Source: an uncultured Bacteroidales bacterium (GTDB taxonomy: Bacteria; Bacteroidota; Bacteroidia; Bacteroidales; FEN-979). Taken from it: a stretch of DNA of 64,000 bases. Location: NCBI GenBank assembly GCA_903903985.1, contig CAIVAT010000122.1, forward strand, positions 1-64,000, read 5' to 3'. The notes beneath the pieces are model-generated. The model saw nothing but the letters and a program-made list of their open reading frames with translations. It had not been told where the DNA came from and did not search any database. The translations under genes were made by a program, and so were the position numbers. Positions within the stretch are counted from its first letter, which is position 1. Every line of letters begins with the position of its first letter. Below, piece by piece: positions 53,714 to 63,985 of this stretch.

Positions 53714-56700
53714 TTATTGCTTGATGATCTTCATCACGCCGGAATGGTCATCGCAGATCACGCGGATAAAATAGCATCCTGCCCGGTTGCCATCCAATGA
53801 AAATGTATGCTTCTGTTCACCGGAAATGGAGGATGTGAGAACTTTTTCCCCCTGCATGCCAAATATTTCCACCTTTGTAATTGCAAGAGGATTTTCCTGT
53901 GTTAATTCCAGGGTGAAAGATCCGTTTGTCGGGTTAGGGTAAATTCTGAAGAAGGATGATGTTTTTGGTAATTCTGACTGTTCCGGTGCTGTTTTTAACG
54001 TTAGCATCGAAGGCATTTTCATCCCGCAGAATGGACCGCTGGGAGCAATCGTACCATGCATTTGTCCGCCCGGTTGAACCGTTGTTCCCGGGTAAAAAAT
54101 GATGTTCTGGCCGGCGATCATGTTCGCAATTCCTCCTGTTTCAACAGTAAATGTGCTGGGGGCAACCGCAACGGAGATCGTTTGTACCGCATCGTAACAT
54201 TCGCTTTGTCCGTTTATCACATTCCCGCTGACAGTTTGATTTAGTGGGATCACCGTCATGGTTACCGTGTTGGATGTTGCCGGATTGCCTGAAACGCAGG
54301 CTGCATCTGAGGTCAGTTCAACATAAACCTGGTCGCCATCAGCAGGTTGATAGGTGTATAAAGAGCCTGTCTCGCCGTAAACCAGGCTTGCATTCTTATA
54401 CCATGCATAGGCCGGGCTGACGCCTCCGTTAACCGGTGTAGCTGTAAAGGTCACTGAGGTCCCGGCAGAAACCGGGTTGGCAGACGATGCAATGGATACG
54501 CTAACCGGCAAGAGCGGGTTGATCGTTATGACCGCAGTACCTGACATATCTGTGGAGCACCCTCCGGCTGTCCGGGTCCCGGTAACAGAATAGGATCCTG
54601 CAAGAACCTGGCTGCCAAACGAAATGGAACCACCTGTGCCGGGTTGCGGTGATCCAACCGGTGTTGTGTCCCCGATATACAGCTGGTATAAGACTCCTGT
54701 TTCTGAACCGTTAAGACCGACAGGCATTCCGGTTCCCCCGGAACAATAAGCTCCACCGCCTGTTACATTGAATACTGCAGGTGGTACGCAGGCTGCCTCG
54801 CCAATCATGAAATCACTGAAGGACCCAATCCCGGTAACCTTCGTAGTGGTGGCCGTGCGCACATCTACCGTAGTTGAACTCCATGTTGACGGATCCCATT
54901 TTTTCACGATAAAATTATTCGGGTCGGCTCCTCCAAGAAGGTCACCCGCGGAGAATGTAAAGGTGGCATCACAGTTTGTAAATGCAATGCTGCTGTTCAT
55001 GAGTGTGTAATACCGGTTGACACATTTTGCGGTATTGATGCCTGATGTTGAGGCATTTGGATGGAGGCCAGGAGTTGTACTGGCAGTCAAGGTGCCGGAG
55101 GTTGTAACACCAGCAAAGTCGACAGCAACAGGTGTATAATTGGTGGCATCCCCGATGGCGAAATTTGTCGAAGACGTCCCTGCCGGGATGGTCATCTGAA
55201 GTTTCCCGTTCACATATTTTCCGGTTCCTGCACCGGCAAGATTTACTCCTGCTGAGAGATACAGGGTGTTTGCGCCGGTAGAAATGATTCCTGCCTGGAA
55301 GACCAGGCTGTCTGCTGCAATATCCCTGTCAAGGACAATTCCTGCCGAATTGTTCACCGTAATATAACTTCTTGTTCCAAAAGTCAGTGTTCCCGATCCG
55401 CCGATCGGTTGTGCTGCTGTTCCGCTCAGGGTCAGGTTGGTCAATTTTGTTGCATTTCCAAAGGTCAGGGTTGCAGCAGGGGCGACCGAAATGTTGCCTT
55501 TGATCACCATTCCACCGGTGAAGTCCCAGTTGACAATACCGCTGGTAACTATATAATTATCGCATGTCATGGGGTTGCTTCCCTGGTTATTCTGGGTTGT
55601 AGGGGAATCATTTTCAAAGTTTGCGTAGGTTCTGCCGCTATAAGAAGGTCCACCACTTGAAGCTGTAAATTTGTAAAGACTTCCTGATTCAAAAGTAACA
55701 ACTGAACTTGGTTGTCCTGCACCAAACGGATTGGCTCCGGCATCCTGGATATAGGTTGACCCGGCCTGGAATTTAACCGAATTCAGGGCGGTGGTTCCAA
55801 ACAAATTGCCGGTGAAACCCGTGGTCACCTTGCAAACACTGCCATTCGCAAAAACCAGGCTGTTGGCATCTGTTGCCTTTAATACATGAGGAGCTCCGCT
55901 CACTGTCATTGAACCACTGATCAACCCGTTGGTCCCTGCATTCAGGGATATTGTTAAAACGGGAGTTCCTGAAATATTCAATTCCGAACCACTTCCGGAA
56001 ACGGTCAGATCATCACCGGCAGTTCCGGCAATGGTGAGGATCGCCGAGGGAACAGCCTGCAAAGTTATTTTAGAACCGCCGGAAACCGATAACTGGGCAA
56101 TCGTTTGAGCAGGCACATTGATCACCGTGTATGTGTTTCCATTATTGAATACCAGGATGTCATTAATTGCTGGAGCGATACGGGAAGGGCTCCAGTTTCC
56201 CGAGTTCTGCCAGCTATTGTCAGATGCACCGGTCCATGTATAAGTGGCCGGCGGTCCAAGAACAAATCCACTGCAGGTTACATTCTGCGTTGCACCGCCA
56301 CCCGCGTTTGAAACAGTTTCTGCATTGTAATTTCCTACTGGTAACCCGGCTTTTAATCGCACATGAATCTTGGTTGCCGGCAAGGTGGCTGACGAATATC
56401 CAACATTAACGGATCCGAAAAAATTAATGCTATCCTTTGAAACCTCGTAGTTGGTCAGGCAGCCTACTGCAATATTTCCGGGAGCTCCCGTAAGATTTAC
56501 GCCGCTCAACAGGTAGGATTGAGAAGCGGATGGTCCGGAACCCGTTACATAATTAAAGCCGCTTAAAGAGGTAGGTACAACACTCAGTACGGGAGTGAGA
56601 ACAGGTGTGACAACCACGTTGAAGTTGTCATATATTCCTTTGTTTGAGGCGCCGGCGCCATTGCTGTGATTCCACAAAAAACCAAAGCTTGTCATGGCTG

Positions 56701-57907
56701 ATGAAGTGTATGTGCTGTTTACAACGCTTGTGCCCACTTGTGTCAGGGTACCTATGGTTGGATACAACGGATCTGTTGTGCTGCCATCATCCCTCACATA
56801 AAGTTCCCAGGTATTGGATGAAGGGGTATAAACCACCCTGATACTGGCGTATCGTGTCATTGCCCCCAGATCGGCAGAGGGACCGATGATGGTCGTAACA
56901 TTCGAATTCAATACCAGGCCATTGGCAAATCTTACAAGCTTAACCGCATTGTTGGTTGTGCCTTTAACCAGAACAACTGCGTAGCCGTTTGTTGTTGTAT
57001 TGGTTGGGTTACTGCTCGTCATGGCAAGGATGACCGCAGAACCATAATTGCCGGCATCAAAACCTGACAATGCCGTCGACCTGTTCGTTTTCATGTTAAA
57101 GGTCCAGGTAACAGGCCCGGGGTTGGCATTGAGTGTAGATGAAAAAGGGGATGAGTACGTTGACAATGGTCCTGTGATATAGGTTCTGCCGGCAGCAGGA
57201 GTGGCGTTTGCATAGATCTGAACAACATAATTCGAAGGATCAATTGTGGCGGCATTGGTAATGGATAACCCTGGATTGGTTGCCGTACTTGCCGTGGTCC
57301 AGGTCATGGCTGGAGTTCCTCCATTGGTCAATGGAGATACCCCCAGGTCGCGGTTATAGCTGTCGGTAAAAACGGTTGGTGTGGGTGTAGCTGTCTCATT
57401 TACAACCAGTGTCGATAACCTTGTGTCGGATTGCGTAACACAGAAAGCCCCGTAGAAAGTCACTGAACCTGTACCTGAAACTGGTGCCGTCCACTGGAAG
57501 GTCCAGTTCGCCGGATTTGATGAATTTGAACTGGTGTGTGTCATGTATTTCCCGGTTCCGGTCGTTTGAGTTCCTACTCCGGCAATCAGCGTTCCAAGTA
57601 AGGTCCCCGCAACATTCTGTGGAGATACCTGAAATCCTTTATTTCCTGTACCTGTAACACTGACGGTAATATTGTACGTGGTGCCCGGTGTGTAGCCCTG
57701 GGCGGGGATGTTGGAGGTTATCCAGCCAACAGTTGAGGTAGCCGTACCGCCATGACAAGATGAGCAATCCTGCCCGTCGCCCGGTGATCCGGTGTTACCT
57801 GAAGGTGCGCCATCCGGATATTTAGAATTCCCACCCCCGCCAAAGGAGGATAAAAGCAATGTAATCCCGAACAACAGAATTACTACAACGATTGTATTGA
57901 TCTTCAT
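53714..57907 (-). CDS. Giant T9SS surface protein with N-terminal CxxCH domain
   Basis: The 1397-residue protein starts with a signal sequence (MKINTIVVVILLFG) and a choice-of-anchor-V-like domain with CSSCH (about residues 48-52) and GNTGSPGDG, as in the esterase at 18708. Next are a lectin-like jelly-roll (FTDSYNRDLGVSP), an Ig domain, and the beta-rich repeat region beginning TYTWTGASDNSWQNSGNW. One Ig/PKD module, a 3-coathanger-like stack and a T9SS sorting domain follow. The last is identical to that of the neighbouring giant protein except for one residue. The CxxCH resembles a c-type heme site, but whether heme is bound is unknown. No enzyme domain. Monocistronic. Confidence 0.75.
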   Translation of the reverse strand: MKINTIVVVILLFGITLLLSSFGGGGNSKYPDGAPSGNTGSPGDGQDCSSCHGGTATSTVGWITSNIPAQGYTPGTTYNITVSVTGTGNKGFQVSPQNVAGTLLGTLIAGVGTQTTGTGKYMTHTSSNSSNPANWTFQWTAPVSGTGSVTFYGAFCVTQSDTRLSTLVVNETATPTPTVFTDSYNRDLGVSPLTNGGTPAMTWTTASTATNPGLSITNAATIDPSNYVVQIYANATPAAGRTYITGPLSTYSSPFSSTLNANPGPVTWTFNMKTNRSTALSGFDAGNYGSAVILAMTSSNPTNTTTNGYAVVLVKGTTNNAVKLVRFANGLVLNSNVTTIIGPSADLGAMTRYASIRVVYTPSSNTWELYVRDDGSTTDPLYPTIGTLTQVGTSVVNSTYTSSAMTSFGFLWNHSNGAGASNKGIYDNFNVVVTPVLTPVLSVVPTSLSGFNYVTGSGPSASQSYLLSGVNLTGAPGNIAVGCLTNYEVSKDSINFFGSVNVGYSSATLPATKIHVRLKAGLPVGNYNAETVSNAGGGATQNVTCSGFVLGPPATYTWTGASDNSWQNSGNWSPSRIAPAINDILVFNNGNTYTVINVPAQTIAQLSVSGGSKITLQAVPSAILTIAGTAGDDLTVSGSGSELNISGTPVLTISLNAGTNGLISGSMTVSGAPHVLKATDANSLVFANGSVCKVTTGFTGNLFGTTALNSVKFQAGSTYIQDAGANPFGAGQPSSVVTFESGSLYKFTASSGGPSYSGRTYANFENDSPTTQNNQGSNPMTCDNYIVTSGIVNWDFTGGMVIKGNISVAPAATLTFGNATKLTNLTLSGTAAQPIGGSGTLTFGTRSYITVNNSAGIVLDRDIAADSLVFQAGIISTGANTLYLSAGVNLAGAGTGKYVNGKLQMTIPAGTSSTNFAIGDATNYTPVAVDFAGVTTSGTLTASTTPGLHPNASTSGINTAKCVNRYYTLMNSSIAFTNCDATFTFSAGDLLGGADPNNFIVKKWDPSTWSSTTVDVRTATTTKVTGIGSFSDFMIGEAACVPPAVFNVTGGGAYCSGGTGMPVGLNGSETGVLYQLYIGDTTPVGSPQPGTGGSISFGSQVLAGSYSVTGTRTAGGCSTDMSGTAVITINPLLPVSVSIASSANPVSAGTSVTFTATPVNGGVSPAYAWYKNASLVYGETGSLYTYQPADGDQVYVELTSDAACVSGNPATSNTVTMTVIPLNQTVSGNVINGQSECYDAVQTISVAVAPSTFTVETGGIANMIAGQNIIFYPGTTVQPGGQMHGTIAPSGPFCGMKMPSMLTLKTAPEQSELPKTSSFFRIYPNPTNGSFTLELTQENPLAITKVEIFGMQGEKVLTSSISGEQKHTFSLDGNRAGCYFIRVICDDHSGVMKIIKQ

Positions 57908-58469
57908 AGGTTTTAGATTTTGTTTGTTATTATTTATTGACTCTCTCTTGTATTTTTGCTGGATAATGAACGCCCTGGAATTTTACCACGACTTTGAAAG
58001 AAAAGGTTACACTTCCCTCTGTGAATTATTTTTCGCCTGGTTTATATGATAAGGTCGAAAATGGAGTTAAATGAAATGTTCCCAGGCCCCTCCCGGTTAT
58101 AGTTAGTTGCCCTCCTTAGCTTTTTATGCCAGATGGGGCAAGATGTGTAATCATTTTTCATCGGGTTTGGGTTTTAGTAATTTTGTAAAATTGATTGTCA
58201 GGTTTTGGCGATATAAAATTATTTACAACCAATGGAAATTGAGTTTCTTCCCCGTTCTAATGGGTTTCTAAATCAATCATTGTGACATTCTTCACAGAAA
58301 GACCCCTAAGCTGTCATTCGTTTTTTGTATTGTTGCATTTTTATTGATCGGAGCGGGGAGAACGCAATTTGAAATATGAACCGGAATAAAATTTGAACAG
58401 TCTTAAAACTGAAAAGTATGAAATAACTTCACCTTCTTCATCAGGAGAATGGGGTAAAAAAAACTTCTT
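57908..58469. other. Intergenic region between the giant gene and the small membrane protein
   Basis: About 560 bp, AT-rich. No convincing protein-coding frame, RNA gene or terminator is visible. It must hold the - strand promoter of the giant gene and the + strand promoter of the next gene, but neither shows a clear TAnnTTTG box at normal spacing. Confidence 0.4.
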
Positions 58470-58982
58470 ATGGAACAGGAATTAAAAAACTATTTGGCCT
58501 TACATAAATGGAGCGCAGTCAGGCATATTCTCTTTAACGGTGCGGCTGTTGCATTTATCCTAATCGCACCCGGGCTGGCCCACCTGTTTTCCTTCCCGCT
58601 CTGGTACCTGGAACCCATGCGGTTGGTGCTGGTCCTGGCAATGGTGCATACATCAAAACAAAATGGTTATTTGCTCGCACTGGTACTTCCACTTTGTTCA
58701 TGGATCTTTTCAGGCCACCCGGAGTTGATAAAGATGCTGATTATCACCATGGAACTGGTCGCAAATGCGGCCCTGTTTTATTGGCTTAACCATCGGCTTA
58801 ACAAGCCATTTGCAGCCATGCTGACTGCAATTTTCACAAGTAAAATTATGTGTTACCTTATGTATTGGGGAGTCTTTTCAGCCGCATTTCTCAAGGCTGA
58901 AACCGGGATGGCATTTATCATGGTCCAGGTTGTGGTCACATTCTTTTTTAGCCTCTATACGGCAATTGTGATTAAAAGATAA
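58470..58982 (+). CDS. Small integral membrane protein, possibly ECF-type S component
   Basis: The 170-residue protein has five to six predicted membrane helices. The pattern LVLPLCSWIFSGHPELIKM followed by a helix starting MELVANAALFY (Pro...G.P...ME) is like the signature of energy-coupling-factor substrate-binding (S) subunits. No EcfA/EcfT genes are nearby, so a stand-alone S protein using a shared energy module would be implied. The substrate is unknown. The stop is 15 bp from the convergent stop of sdhB. Assignment is tentative. Confidence 0.5.
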   Translation: MEQELKNYLALHKWSAVRHILFNGAAVAFILIAPGLAHLFSFPLWYLEPMRLVLVLAMVHTSKQNGYLLALVLPLCSWIFSGHPELIKMLIITMELVANAALFYWLNHRLNKPFAAMLTAIFTSKIMCYLMYWGVFSAAFLKAETGMAFIMVQVVVTFFFSLYTAIVIKR

Positions 58983-58997
58983 AGCCAAAGGTCCTGG

Positions 58998-59738
58998 TTA
59001 AATAACCTTCGCACACATGAACTCCCGGTTCATGCGGGCAATGTTTGAGCGGGAAATCAATTTCGGGCATTCTGCCTCGCAGGCATAGGTATTCGTGCAA
59101 TTGCCAAACCCGAGTTCATCCATCATCCTGACCATTTTTTTAACACGCTGTTTGGCTTCAACCTGCCCTTGCGGAAGAAGGGCAAACTGGGAGATTTTTG
59201 CAGAAACAAAGAGCATCGCCGAAGCATTTTTACATGCGGCCACGCAGGCGCCACAGCCGATACAGGCCGCTGCATCCATGGCCAGTTCGGCATTTTCCTT
59301 GCCTACCAGGATGTTGTTGGCTTCGGCGGCGCCACCGGTATTCACAGAGATATAACCGCCCTCCTGGATGATCCTGTCAAAAGCAGAACGATCCACCATC
59401 AGGTCCCTGACCACCGGGAATGGTTTGGCACGCCAGGGCTCGACAACAATCGTATCGCCATCACTGAATTTACGCATGTGAAGCTGACACACCGTCACCG
59501 CATCATCGGGGCCATGCGGCCTGCCATTGATATACAGGCTGCACATCCCGCAAATGCCCTCCCGGCAATCGTGGTCAAATACCACCGGTTCTTCATTCTT
59601 CCGGATGAGCTGTTCATTCAGAATATCCAACATTTCAAGGAAAGAACAGTTCGGTGAAATATTATCTAATGGGTAAGTAACAAATTTACCGGTGGATTTC
59701 GCATCCTTTTGTCTCCAGATCTTCAGCGTCAGCTTCAT
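58998..59738 (-). CDS. sdhB: Succinate dehydrogenase/fumarate reductase iron-sulfur subunit
   Basis: The 246-residue protein carries the electron-transfer clusters. The 2Fe-2S ligands are in CREGICGMC with the later CQLHM. The second domain has [11 protein letters not shown] and the closing CEAEC with CTNTYAC, for the 4Fe-4S and 3Fe-4S clusters. It shuttles electrons between SdhA and the diheme SdhC. It is the last gene of the sdhC-sdhA-sdhB operon, with a 94-bp spacer after sdhA that holds a low-complexity repeat (59784-59830). Whether the complex works as succinate oxidase or fumarate reductase cannot be read from sequence. Confidence 0.93.
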   Translation of the reverse strand: MKLTLKIWRQKDAKSTGKFVTYPLDNISPNCSFLEMLDILNEQLIRKNEEPVVFDHDCREGICGMCSLYINGRPHGPDDAVTVCQLHMRKFSDGDTIVVEPWRAKPFPVVRDLMVDRSAFDRIIQEGGYISVNTGGAAEANNILVGKENAELAMDAAACIGCGACVAACKNASAMLFVSAKISQFALLPQGQVEAKQRVKKMVRMMDELGFGNCTNTYACEAECPKLISRSNIARMNREFMCAKVI

Positions 59739-59783
59739 AGGTTGCTTGGTGCTTAATGGTAAAAACTCAAAAATCTTAATTCA

Positions 59784-59830
59784 AAATTCACTTCGATATT
59801 CAATATTTGTTGTTCAATATCCGATATTCA
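59784..59830. repeat. AT-rich word repeat between sdhA and sdhB
   Basis: The spacer contains CGATATTCA twice (about 59793 and 59822) and CAATAT twice. It is a degenerate, AT-rich, direct-repeat sequence of the kind found between genes in Bacteroidota. Regulatory role unknown. Confidence 0.35.
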
Positions 59831-59832
59831 TT

Positions 59833-61770
59833 TTATTTATACACCCGTTGCTTCACTTCAATCTCCTCGTATGCCAGGTCCTCTTTGTGCAATTTGAATT
59901 GACCTTCAGAAACATACTCCCATGCAGCCACATATTTGAAGTCTTCATCATTGCGTTTGCATTCGCCTTCTTCGGTCTGGTATTCTTCACGGAAATGGCC
60001 ACCGCAGCTTTCGTTGCGGTTGAGGGCGTCGAAAGCCAGCAACTCGCCCAATTCAAGGAAGTCGGCTACCCGGTTGGCTTTTTCAAGTTCGATATTCAGT
60101 TCGTTCATGGTTCCTGGGATTTTAACATCCTTCCAGAAATCGTCACGCAGTTGCCGGATAAGTTCGATGGCTTTTTTGAGTCCGGCTTCGTTGCGCGCCA
60201 TTCCAACAAATTCCCACATGATCTTTCCAAGCTCCTTGTGGAAATGGTCGACAGACCTGGTTCCGTGAATGCCCATCAGTTTGTCGAGACGTGCCTGTAC
60301 GGCTTTTTCAGCTTCGTCAAACTCAGCCTTATCTGTCGGCATCCGGGCCACGCGTATCTCCCCTGCAAGGTAATTCTGAACAGTATAGGGTAAAACGAAA
60401 TACCCATCGGCCAGCCCCTGCATCAATGCGGAAGCGCCAAGACGGTTGGCGCCATGGTCGGAGAAGTTGGCTTCGCCGGCTGCAAACAAGCCGGTGACAG
60501 TGGTCTGCAGCTCATAGTCGACCCAGGTGCCGCCCATGGTATAATGTACTGCGGGATAGATCATCATCGGGTTTACGTAAGGATTTTCATCCACGATCTT
60601 TTCATACATCTGGAAGAGGTTACCATACCGCTCTTCGATGACATTTTTCCCGAGGCGGCCGATCGACTCCCTGAAATCAAGGAACACGGCCAGGCCGGTT
60701 GAGCCAACGCCATAACCGGCGTCGCAGCGCTCTTTGGCGGCACGCGAAGCTACATCGCGGGGCACCAGGTTCCCAAAGGCCGGGTAGCGGCGTTCGAGGA
60801 AATAGTCCCGGTTTTCTTCGGGAATATCATTTGCTTTCAACTTTCCGTTCCGGTGTGCTTCGGCATCTTCTTTCCTTTTGGGCACCCAGATGCGGCCATC
60901 GTTGCGAAGGCTTTCACTCATGAGGGTGAGTTTCGACTGATAATCACCGTGAACCGGGATGCAGGTCGGATGGATCTGTGTGAAACAAGGGTTTGCAAAC
61001 CAGGCGCCTTTCTTGAATATCTGCCAGATGGCGCTGGTGTTGGAGCCCATGGCATTGGTGGAGAGATAGAATACATTCCCGTACCCGCCGGTTGCAACAA
61101 TTACAGCGTGTCCGAAGTGGCGCTCGAGTTTTCCGGTGATCAGGTCGCGGGCAATGATGCCACGGGCTTTCCCGTCGACAATAACCACATCCATCATCTC
61201 GTGGCGGTTATAAAGCTTGACCGTTCCAAGTTTGATCTGCCGGCTAAGTGCGCCATAGGAGCCTAGAAGCAATTGCTGCCCGGTTTGTCCGCGGGCAAAA
61301 AAAGTGCGTGATACCTGTGCACCGCCAAAGGAACGATTTTCAAGCGATCCGCCATATTCACGGGCAAAAGGAACACCCTGGGCCACACACTGGTCGATGA
61401 TGTTGTTGCTCACTTCCGCAAGGCGGTATACGTTTGCCTCCCGTGCCCTGTAATCACCGCCTTTGATGGTGTCATAAAAAAGCCGGTAGATGCTGTCGCC
61501 GTCGTTGGGATAGTTCTTGGCGGCGTTGATCCCGCCCTGGGCTGCAATGCTGTGGGCGCGGCGCGGGGAGTCCTGGTAGCAGAATATTTTAACGTTGAAA
61601 CCCATTTCGCCGAGCGATGCAGCGGCAGCCGAGCCAGCCAGCCCGGTCCCTACGATAATGATGTCGAGTTTGCGCTTGTTACTGGGATTAACGAGGTTCT
61701 GGTGGTCTTTATAATGAGTCCATTTTGAGGTCAGCGGACCTTTGGGGATTTTTGAATTTAATTCAGCCAT
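59833..61770 (-). CDS. sdhA: Succinate dehydrogenase/fumarate reductase flavoprotein subunit
   Basis: The 645-residue protein binds FAD covalently and interconverts succinate and fumarate. The dinucleotide loop is [17 protein letters not shown] near residue 40. The FAD-attachment segment is [14 protein letters not shown], with the His that links to FAD. The substrate-site Arg and His lie in TQIHPTC and [17 protein letters not shown]. The length and the YGGS...[13 protein letters not shown] region match the type-B enzymes of Bacteroidota and epsilonproteobacteria. It starts 6 bp after sdhC. Confidence 0.96.
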   Translation of the reverse strand: MAELNSKIPKGPLTSKWTHYKDHQNLVNPSNKRKLDIIIVGTGLAGSAAAASLGEMGFNVKIFCYQDSPRRAHSIAAQGGINAAKNYPNDGDSIYRLFYDTIKGGDYRAREANVYRLAEVSNNIIDQCVAQGVPFAREYGGSLENRSFGGAQVSRTFFARGQTGQQLLLGSYGALSRQIKLGTVKLYNRHEMMDVVIVDGKARGIIARDLITGKLERHFGHAVIVATGGYGNVFYLSTNAMGSNTSAIWQIFKKGAWFANPCFTQIHPTCIPVHGDYQSKLTLMSESLRNDGRIWVPKRKEDAEAHRNGKLKANDIPEENRDYFLERRYPAFGNLVPRDVASRAAKERCDAGYGVGSTGLAVFLDFRESIGRLGKNVIEERYGNLFQMYEKIVDENPYVNPMMIYPAVHYTMGGTWVDYELQTTVTGLFAAGEANFSDHGANRLGASALMQGLADGYFVLPYTVQNYLAGEIRVARMPTDKAEFDEAEKAVQARLDKLMGIHGTRSVDHFHKELGKIMWEFVGMARNEAGLKKAIELIRQLRDDFWKDVKIPGTMNELNIELEKANRVADFLELGELLAFDALNRNESCGGHFREEYQTEEGECKRNDEDFKYVAAWEYVSEGQFKLHKEDLAYEEIEVKQRVYK

Positions 61771-61775
61771 GACAA

Positions 61776-62447
61776 TTAGCGGATAAGTAAAAAGTAAATG
61801 GGAATGATGATGAAGCCCAGGGGAACAACAATGGCATAAAATATTCCGAAACGCCGGATAAATGCGTTATACTGCAGATGGTTGACCCCAAGCGTCTGCC
61901 ATGCCGCCTGGAATGCCTGGTTCAGGTGAAACCCCAGGACAATGAAAAGAACAATGTATAGGAGGGAATAAGCAGGCATTGAAAATAATTGAATCGCAAT
62001 GGTATAAAAATCAGGTTCTCCTTCCGGTGTCATGTTGGGGTTGGAGACCAGCCCCATTTTGATGAAATAGAAATTTATAAAATGGATGACCAGGAATACC
62101 AGGACGATCCCACCCGTATAGATCATGTATTTCGAAAGGAAAGGGGTAGTGGTTTTATTGGTGACCATATACCTTACCGGCCGGGCCAACCAGTTTTGGA
62201 CCTGCAGGACGATCCCGAGGAAAACATGAAGAATGAAACCGGCGAAAAGGACGATTTCAAAAACCTTGATAATGTAGTTCGTCCCCATGAAATGAGCTGC
62301 GGCAGTAAACCAGGCACCTCCGTCATCGCGCAACAAACATAAATTGATACCCAGGTGAACCACCAGGAAAATCATCAGAAAAAGGCCCAGAAATGCCATC
62401 CAGATCTTTTTTGTGATTGAAGAAAATCGTATAAATGATAGATTCAT
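61776..62447 (-). CDS. sdhC: Succinate dehydrogenase/fumarate reductase cytochrome b subunit (type B)
   Basis: The 223-residue membrane protein has five helices and His residues in several of them ([32 protein letters not shown]) fit to bind two hemes b. This single large anchor, in place of separate SdhC and SdhD, defines the type-B complex. It exchanges electrons with menaquinone and is first in the operon sdhC-sdhA-sdhB. A TAATTTTG box (62479-62486, - strand) matches the Bacteroidota -7 consensus 32 bp before the start codon, but no clear -33 box is seen. Confidence 0.92.
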   Translation of the reverse strand: MNLSFIRFSSITKKIWMAFLGLFLMIFLVVHLGINLCLLRDDGGAWFTAAAHFMGTNYIIKVFEIVLFAGFILHVFLGIVLQVQNWLARPVRYMVTNKTTTPFLSKYMIYTGGIVLVFLVIHFINFYFIKMGLVSNPNMTPEGEPDFYTIAIQLFSMPAYSLLYIVLFIVLGFHLNQAFQAAWQTLGVNHLQYNAFIRRFGIFYAIVVPLGFIIIPIYFLLIR

Positions 62448-62478
62448 AACAAGCTTTTAATATATTTGTTCATTGATT

Positions 62479-62486
62479 CAAAATTA
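62479..62486 (-). promoter_or_regulatory. Candidate -7 promoter element of the sdh operon
   Basis: On the - strand TAATTTTG matches TAnnTTTG exactly and lies 32 bp upstream of the sdhC ATG. The expected -33 TTTG is not present at 19 bp; only a T-rich stretch is found there. Confidence 0.35.
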
Positions 62487-62551
62487 GAACGAAATTTTTA
62501 GTAAAAAAGAAATTCACAGAAAATATTCACAATTCAAATCCAGTCTAAATT

Positions 62552-63937
62552 ATGTTTCCAACGATCGTCTATGGCAATCGCCGCAAAAATCTCCGCGCAG
62601 AACTCTCCGGCGGACTCATTTTATTTTTAGGCAACCAGGAAGTACCTTTCAATTATCCTGCAAATACTTATTCCTTCAGGCAGGATAGTAACTTCTCCTA
62701 TTTTTTCGGGTTGGACCATCCCGACCTGGCTGCGGTCATCGATCTTGATGAACAAAAGGATTATATCTTCGGGAACGATGTGGATATGGATGACATCATC
62801 TGGATGGGCGTTCAGCCTACCATTCAGGATCAGGCAGCCATGGCCGGCGTACAGCACACTGCCCCGCTGACCGGCCTGAATGATCTGATTAAAAGTGCAA
62901 TTGCCAGGGAGCGAAAGGTGCATTTTGCACCTCCGTACCGGGGTGAAACTATTTTATGGCTTTCTGATTTATTGGGCATCCCGCATTTGAATTTGAAAGA
63001 AAACGCTTCTGAACCGCTGATCAGGGCGATCATCAAACTTCGTATGAAGAAGGATCCCATTGAGATCGCTGAAATCGAGAAAATGGTGGATATCGCCCGC
63101 GAAATGCATACAACGGGTATGAAAATGGCCAAACCGGGGGTGGTGGAACGACAAATCGCTGGAACCATCGAAGGGATCGCCTTGTCGCAGTGCGGCCCGG
63201 TTTCTTTCCCCGTCATTCTCTCCATCAATGGACAAACCCTGCACAATCATTATCACGGCAATACACTCGTTGAGGGCAGGATGCTGGTGATCGATGCCGG
63301 GTGCGAGAATGACCTGCATTATTGCAGCGACATTACAAGGACTGTGCCTGTAGGAGGGAAATTCAATGCCCGGCAGAAGGGAATCTACGAAGTTGTGCTG
63401 AATGCCAACCTTGCCGCCATTAAAGCGGCGAAGCCGGGGGTTCCGTTCAGGGAGATCCACATGCTTGCTGCCACAGAAATTGCCAAAGGACTCACCGGTT
63501 TGGGAATTATGAAGGGCGACCCGGAGGCAGCCGCGCTGAAAGGTGCCCACACCCTTTTCTTTCCGCACGGATTGGGCCATCCGCTTGGATTGGATGTGCA
63601 TGACCTGGAAGGACTCGGCGAAAACCTGATCGGTTACGATGAGGAGGTTCAGCGAAGCAAGGAGTTCGGGCTCGCCTTCCTCCGGTTCGGCAGAAAACTG
63701 CAGGAGGGCTTTGTGATGACGATTGAACCTGGCATTTACTTCATTCCCGAATTGATCGACCTGTGGAAAGCCGAAAACAAACTTGCAGAGTTCATTAATT
63801 ATAATGTGGTGGAAACCTACAAGGATTTCGGCGGCATCCGCATTGAAGATGATATCCTGGTTACTGCGGACGGATGCAGGGTACTTGGAAAGCCGATTCC
63901 CAAGACGGTCGGGGAGATTGAACAAATAATGCAGTAA
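62552..63937 (+). CDS. pepP: Aminopeptidase P (Xaa-Pro aminopeptidase)
   Basis: The 461-residue enzyme removes N-terminal residues before proline. It has the creatinase-type N-terminal domain (about 1-165) and a pita-bread metallopeptidase domain (about 170-450). The two-metal ligands are seen: Asp in IDAGCEN, Asp in CSDITRTVP, His in FFPHGLGHPLGLDVHD, Glu in TIEPGIY and Glu in GIRIEDDI. The length is usual for PepP. The gene is divergent from sdhC with 104 bp between them. It is a housekeeping peptidase with no link to the glycan locus. Confidence 0.92.
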   Translation: MFPTIVYGNRRKNLRAELSGGLILFLGNQEVPFNYPANTYSFRQDSNFSYFFGLDHPDLAAVIDLDEQKDYIFGNDVDMDDIIWMGVQPTIQDQAAMAGVQHTAPLTGLNDLIKSAIARERKVHFAPPYRGETILWLSDLLGIPHLNLKENASEPLIRAIIKLRMKKDPIEIAEIEKMVDIAREMHTTGMKMAKPGVVERQIAGTIEGIALSQCGPVSFPVILSINGQTLHNHYHGNTLVEGRMLVIDAGCENDLHYCSDITRTVPVGGKFNARQKGIYEVVLNANLAAIKAAKPGVPFREIHMLAATEIAKGLTGLGIMKGDPEAAALKGAHTLFFPHGLGHPLGLDVHDLEGLGENLIGYDEEVQRSKEFGLAFLRFGRKLQEGFVMTIEPGIYFIPELIDLWKAENKLAEFINYNVVETYKDFGGIRIEDDILVTADGCRVLGKPIPKTVGEIEQIMQ

Positions 63938-63958
63938 CATCAAAGCTGGCAATTCTTG

Positions 63959-63985
63959 AAATCGCAAATCGTAAACCGTAAATCC
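63959..63985. repeat. Short A/T-rich repeat words after pepP
   Basis: A stretch of repeated words of the type AAATCG/GTAAA: AAATCGCAAATCGTAAACC then GTAAATCC. It belongs to the same class of intergenic word repeats as those at 2189, 44388 and 59784. Function unknown. Confidence 0.35.

Noticed and set aside
57792-58049. 85-codon + strand frame at the start of the giant gene
   Set aside because: It is mostly the shadow of the - strand signal-peptide region and continues into AT-rich spacer without protein features.
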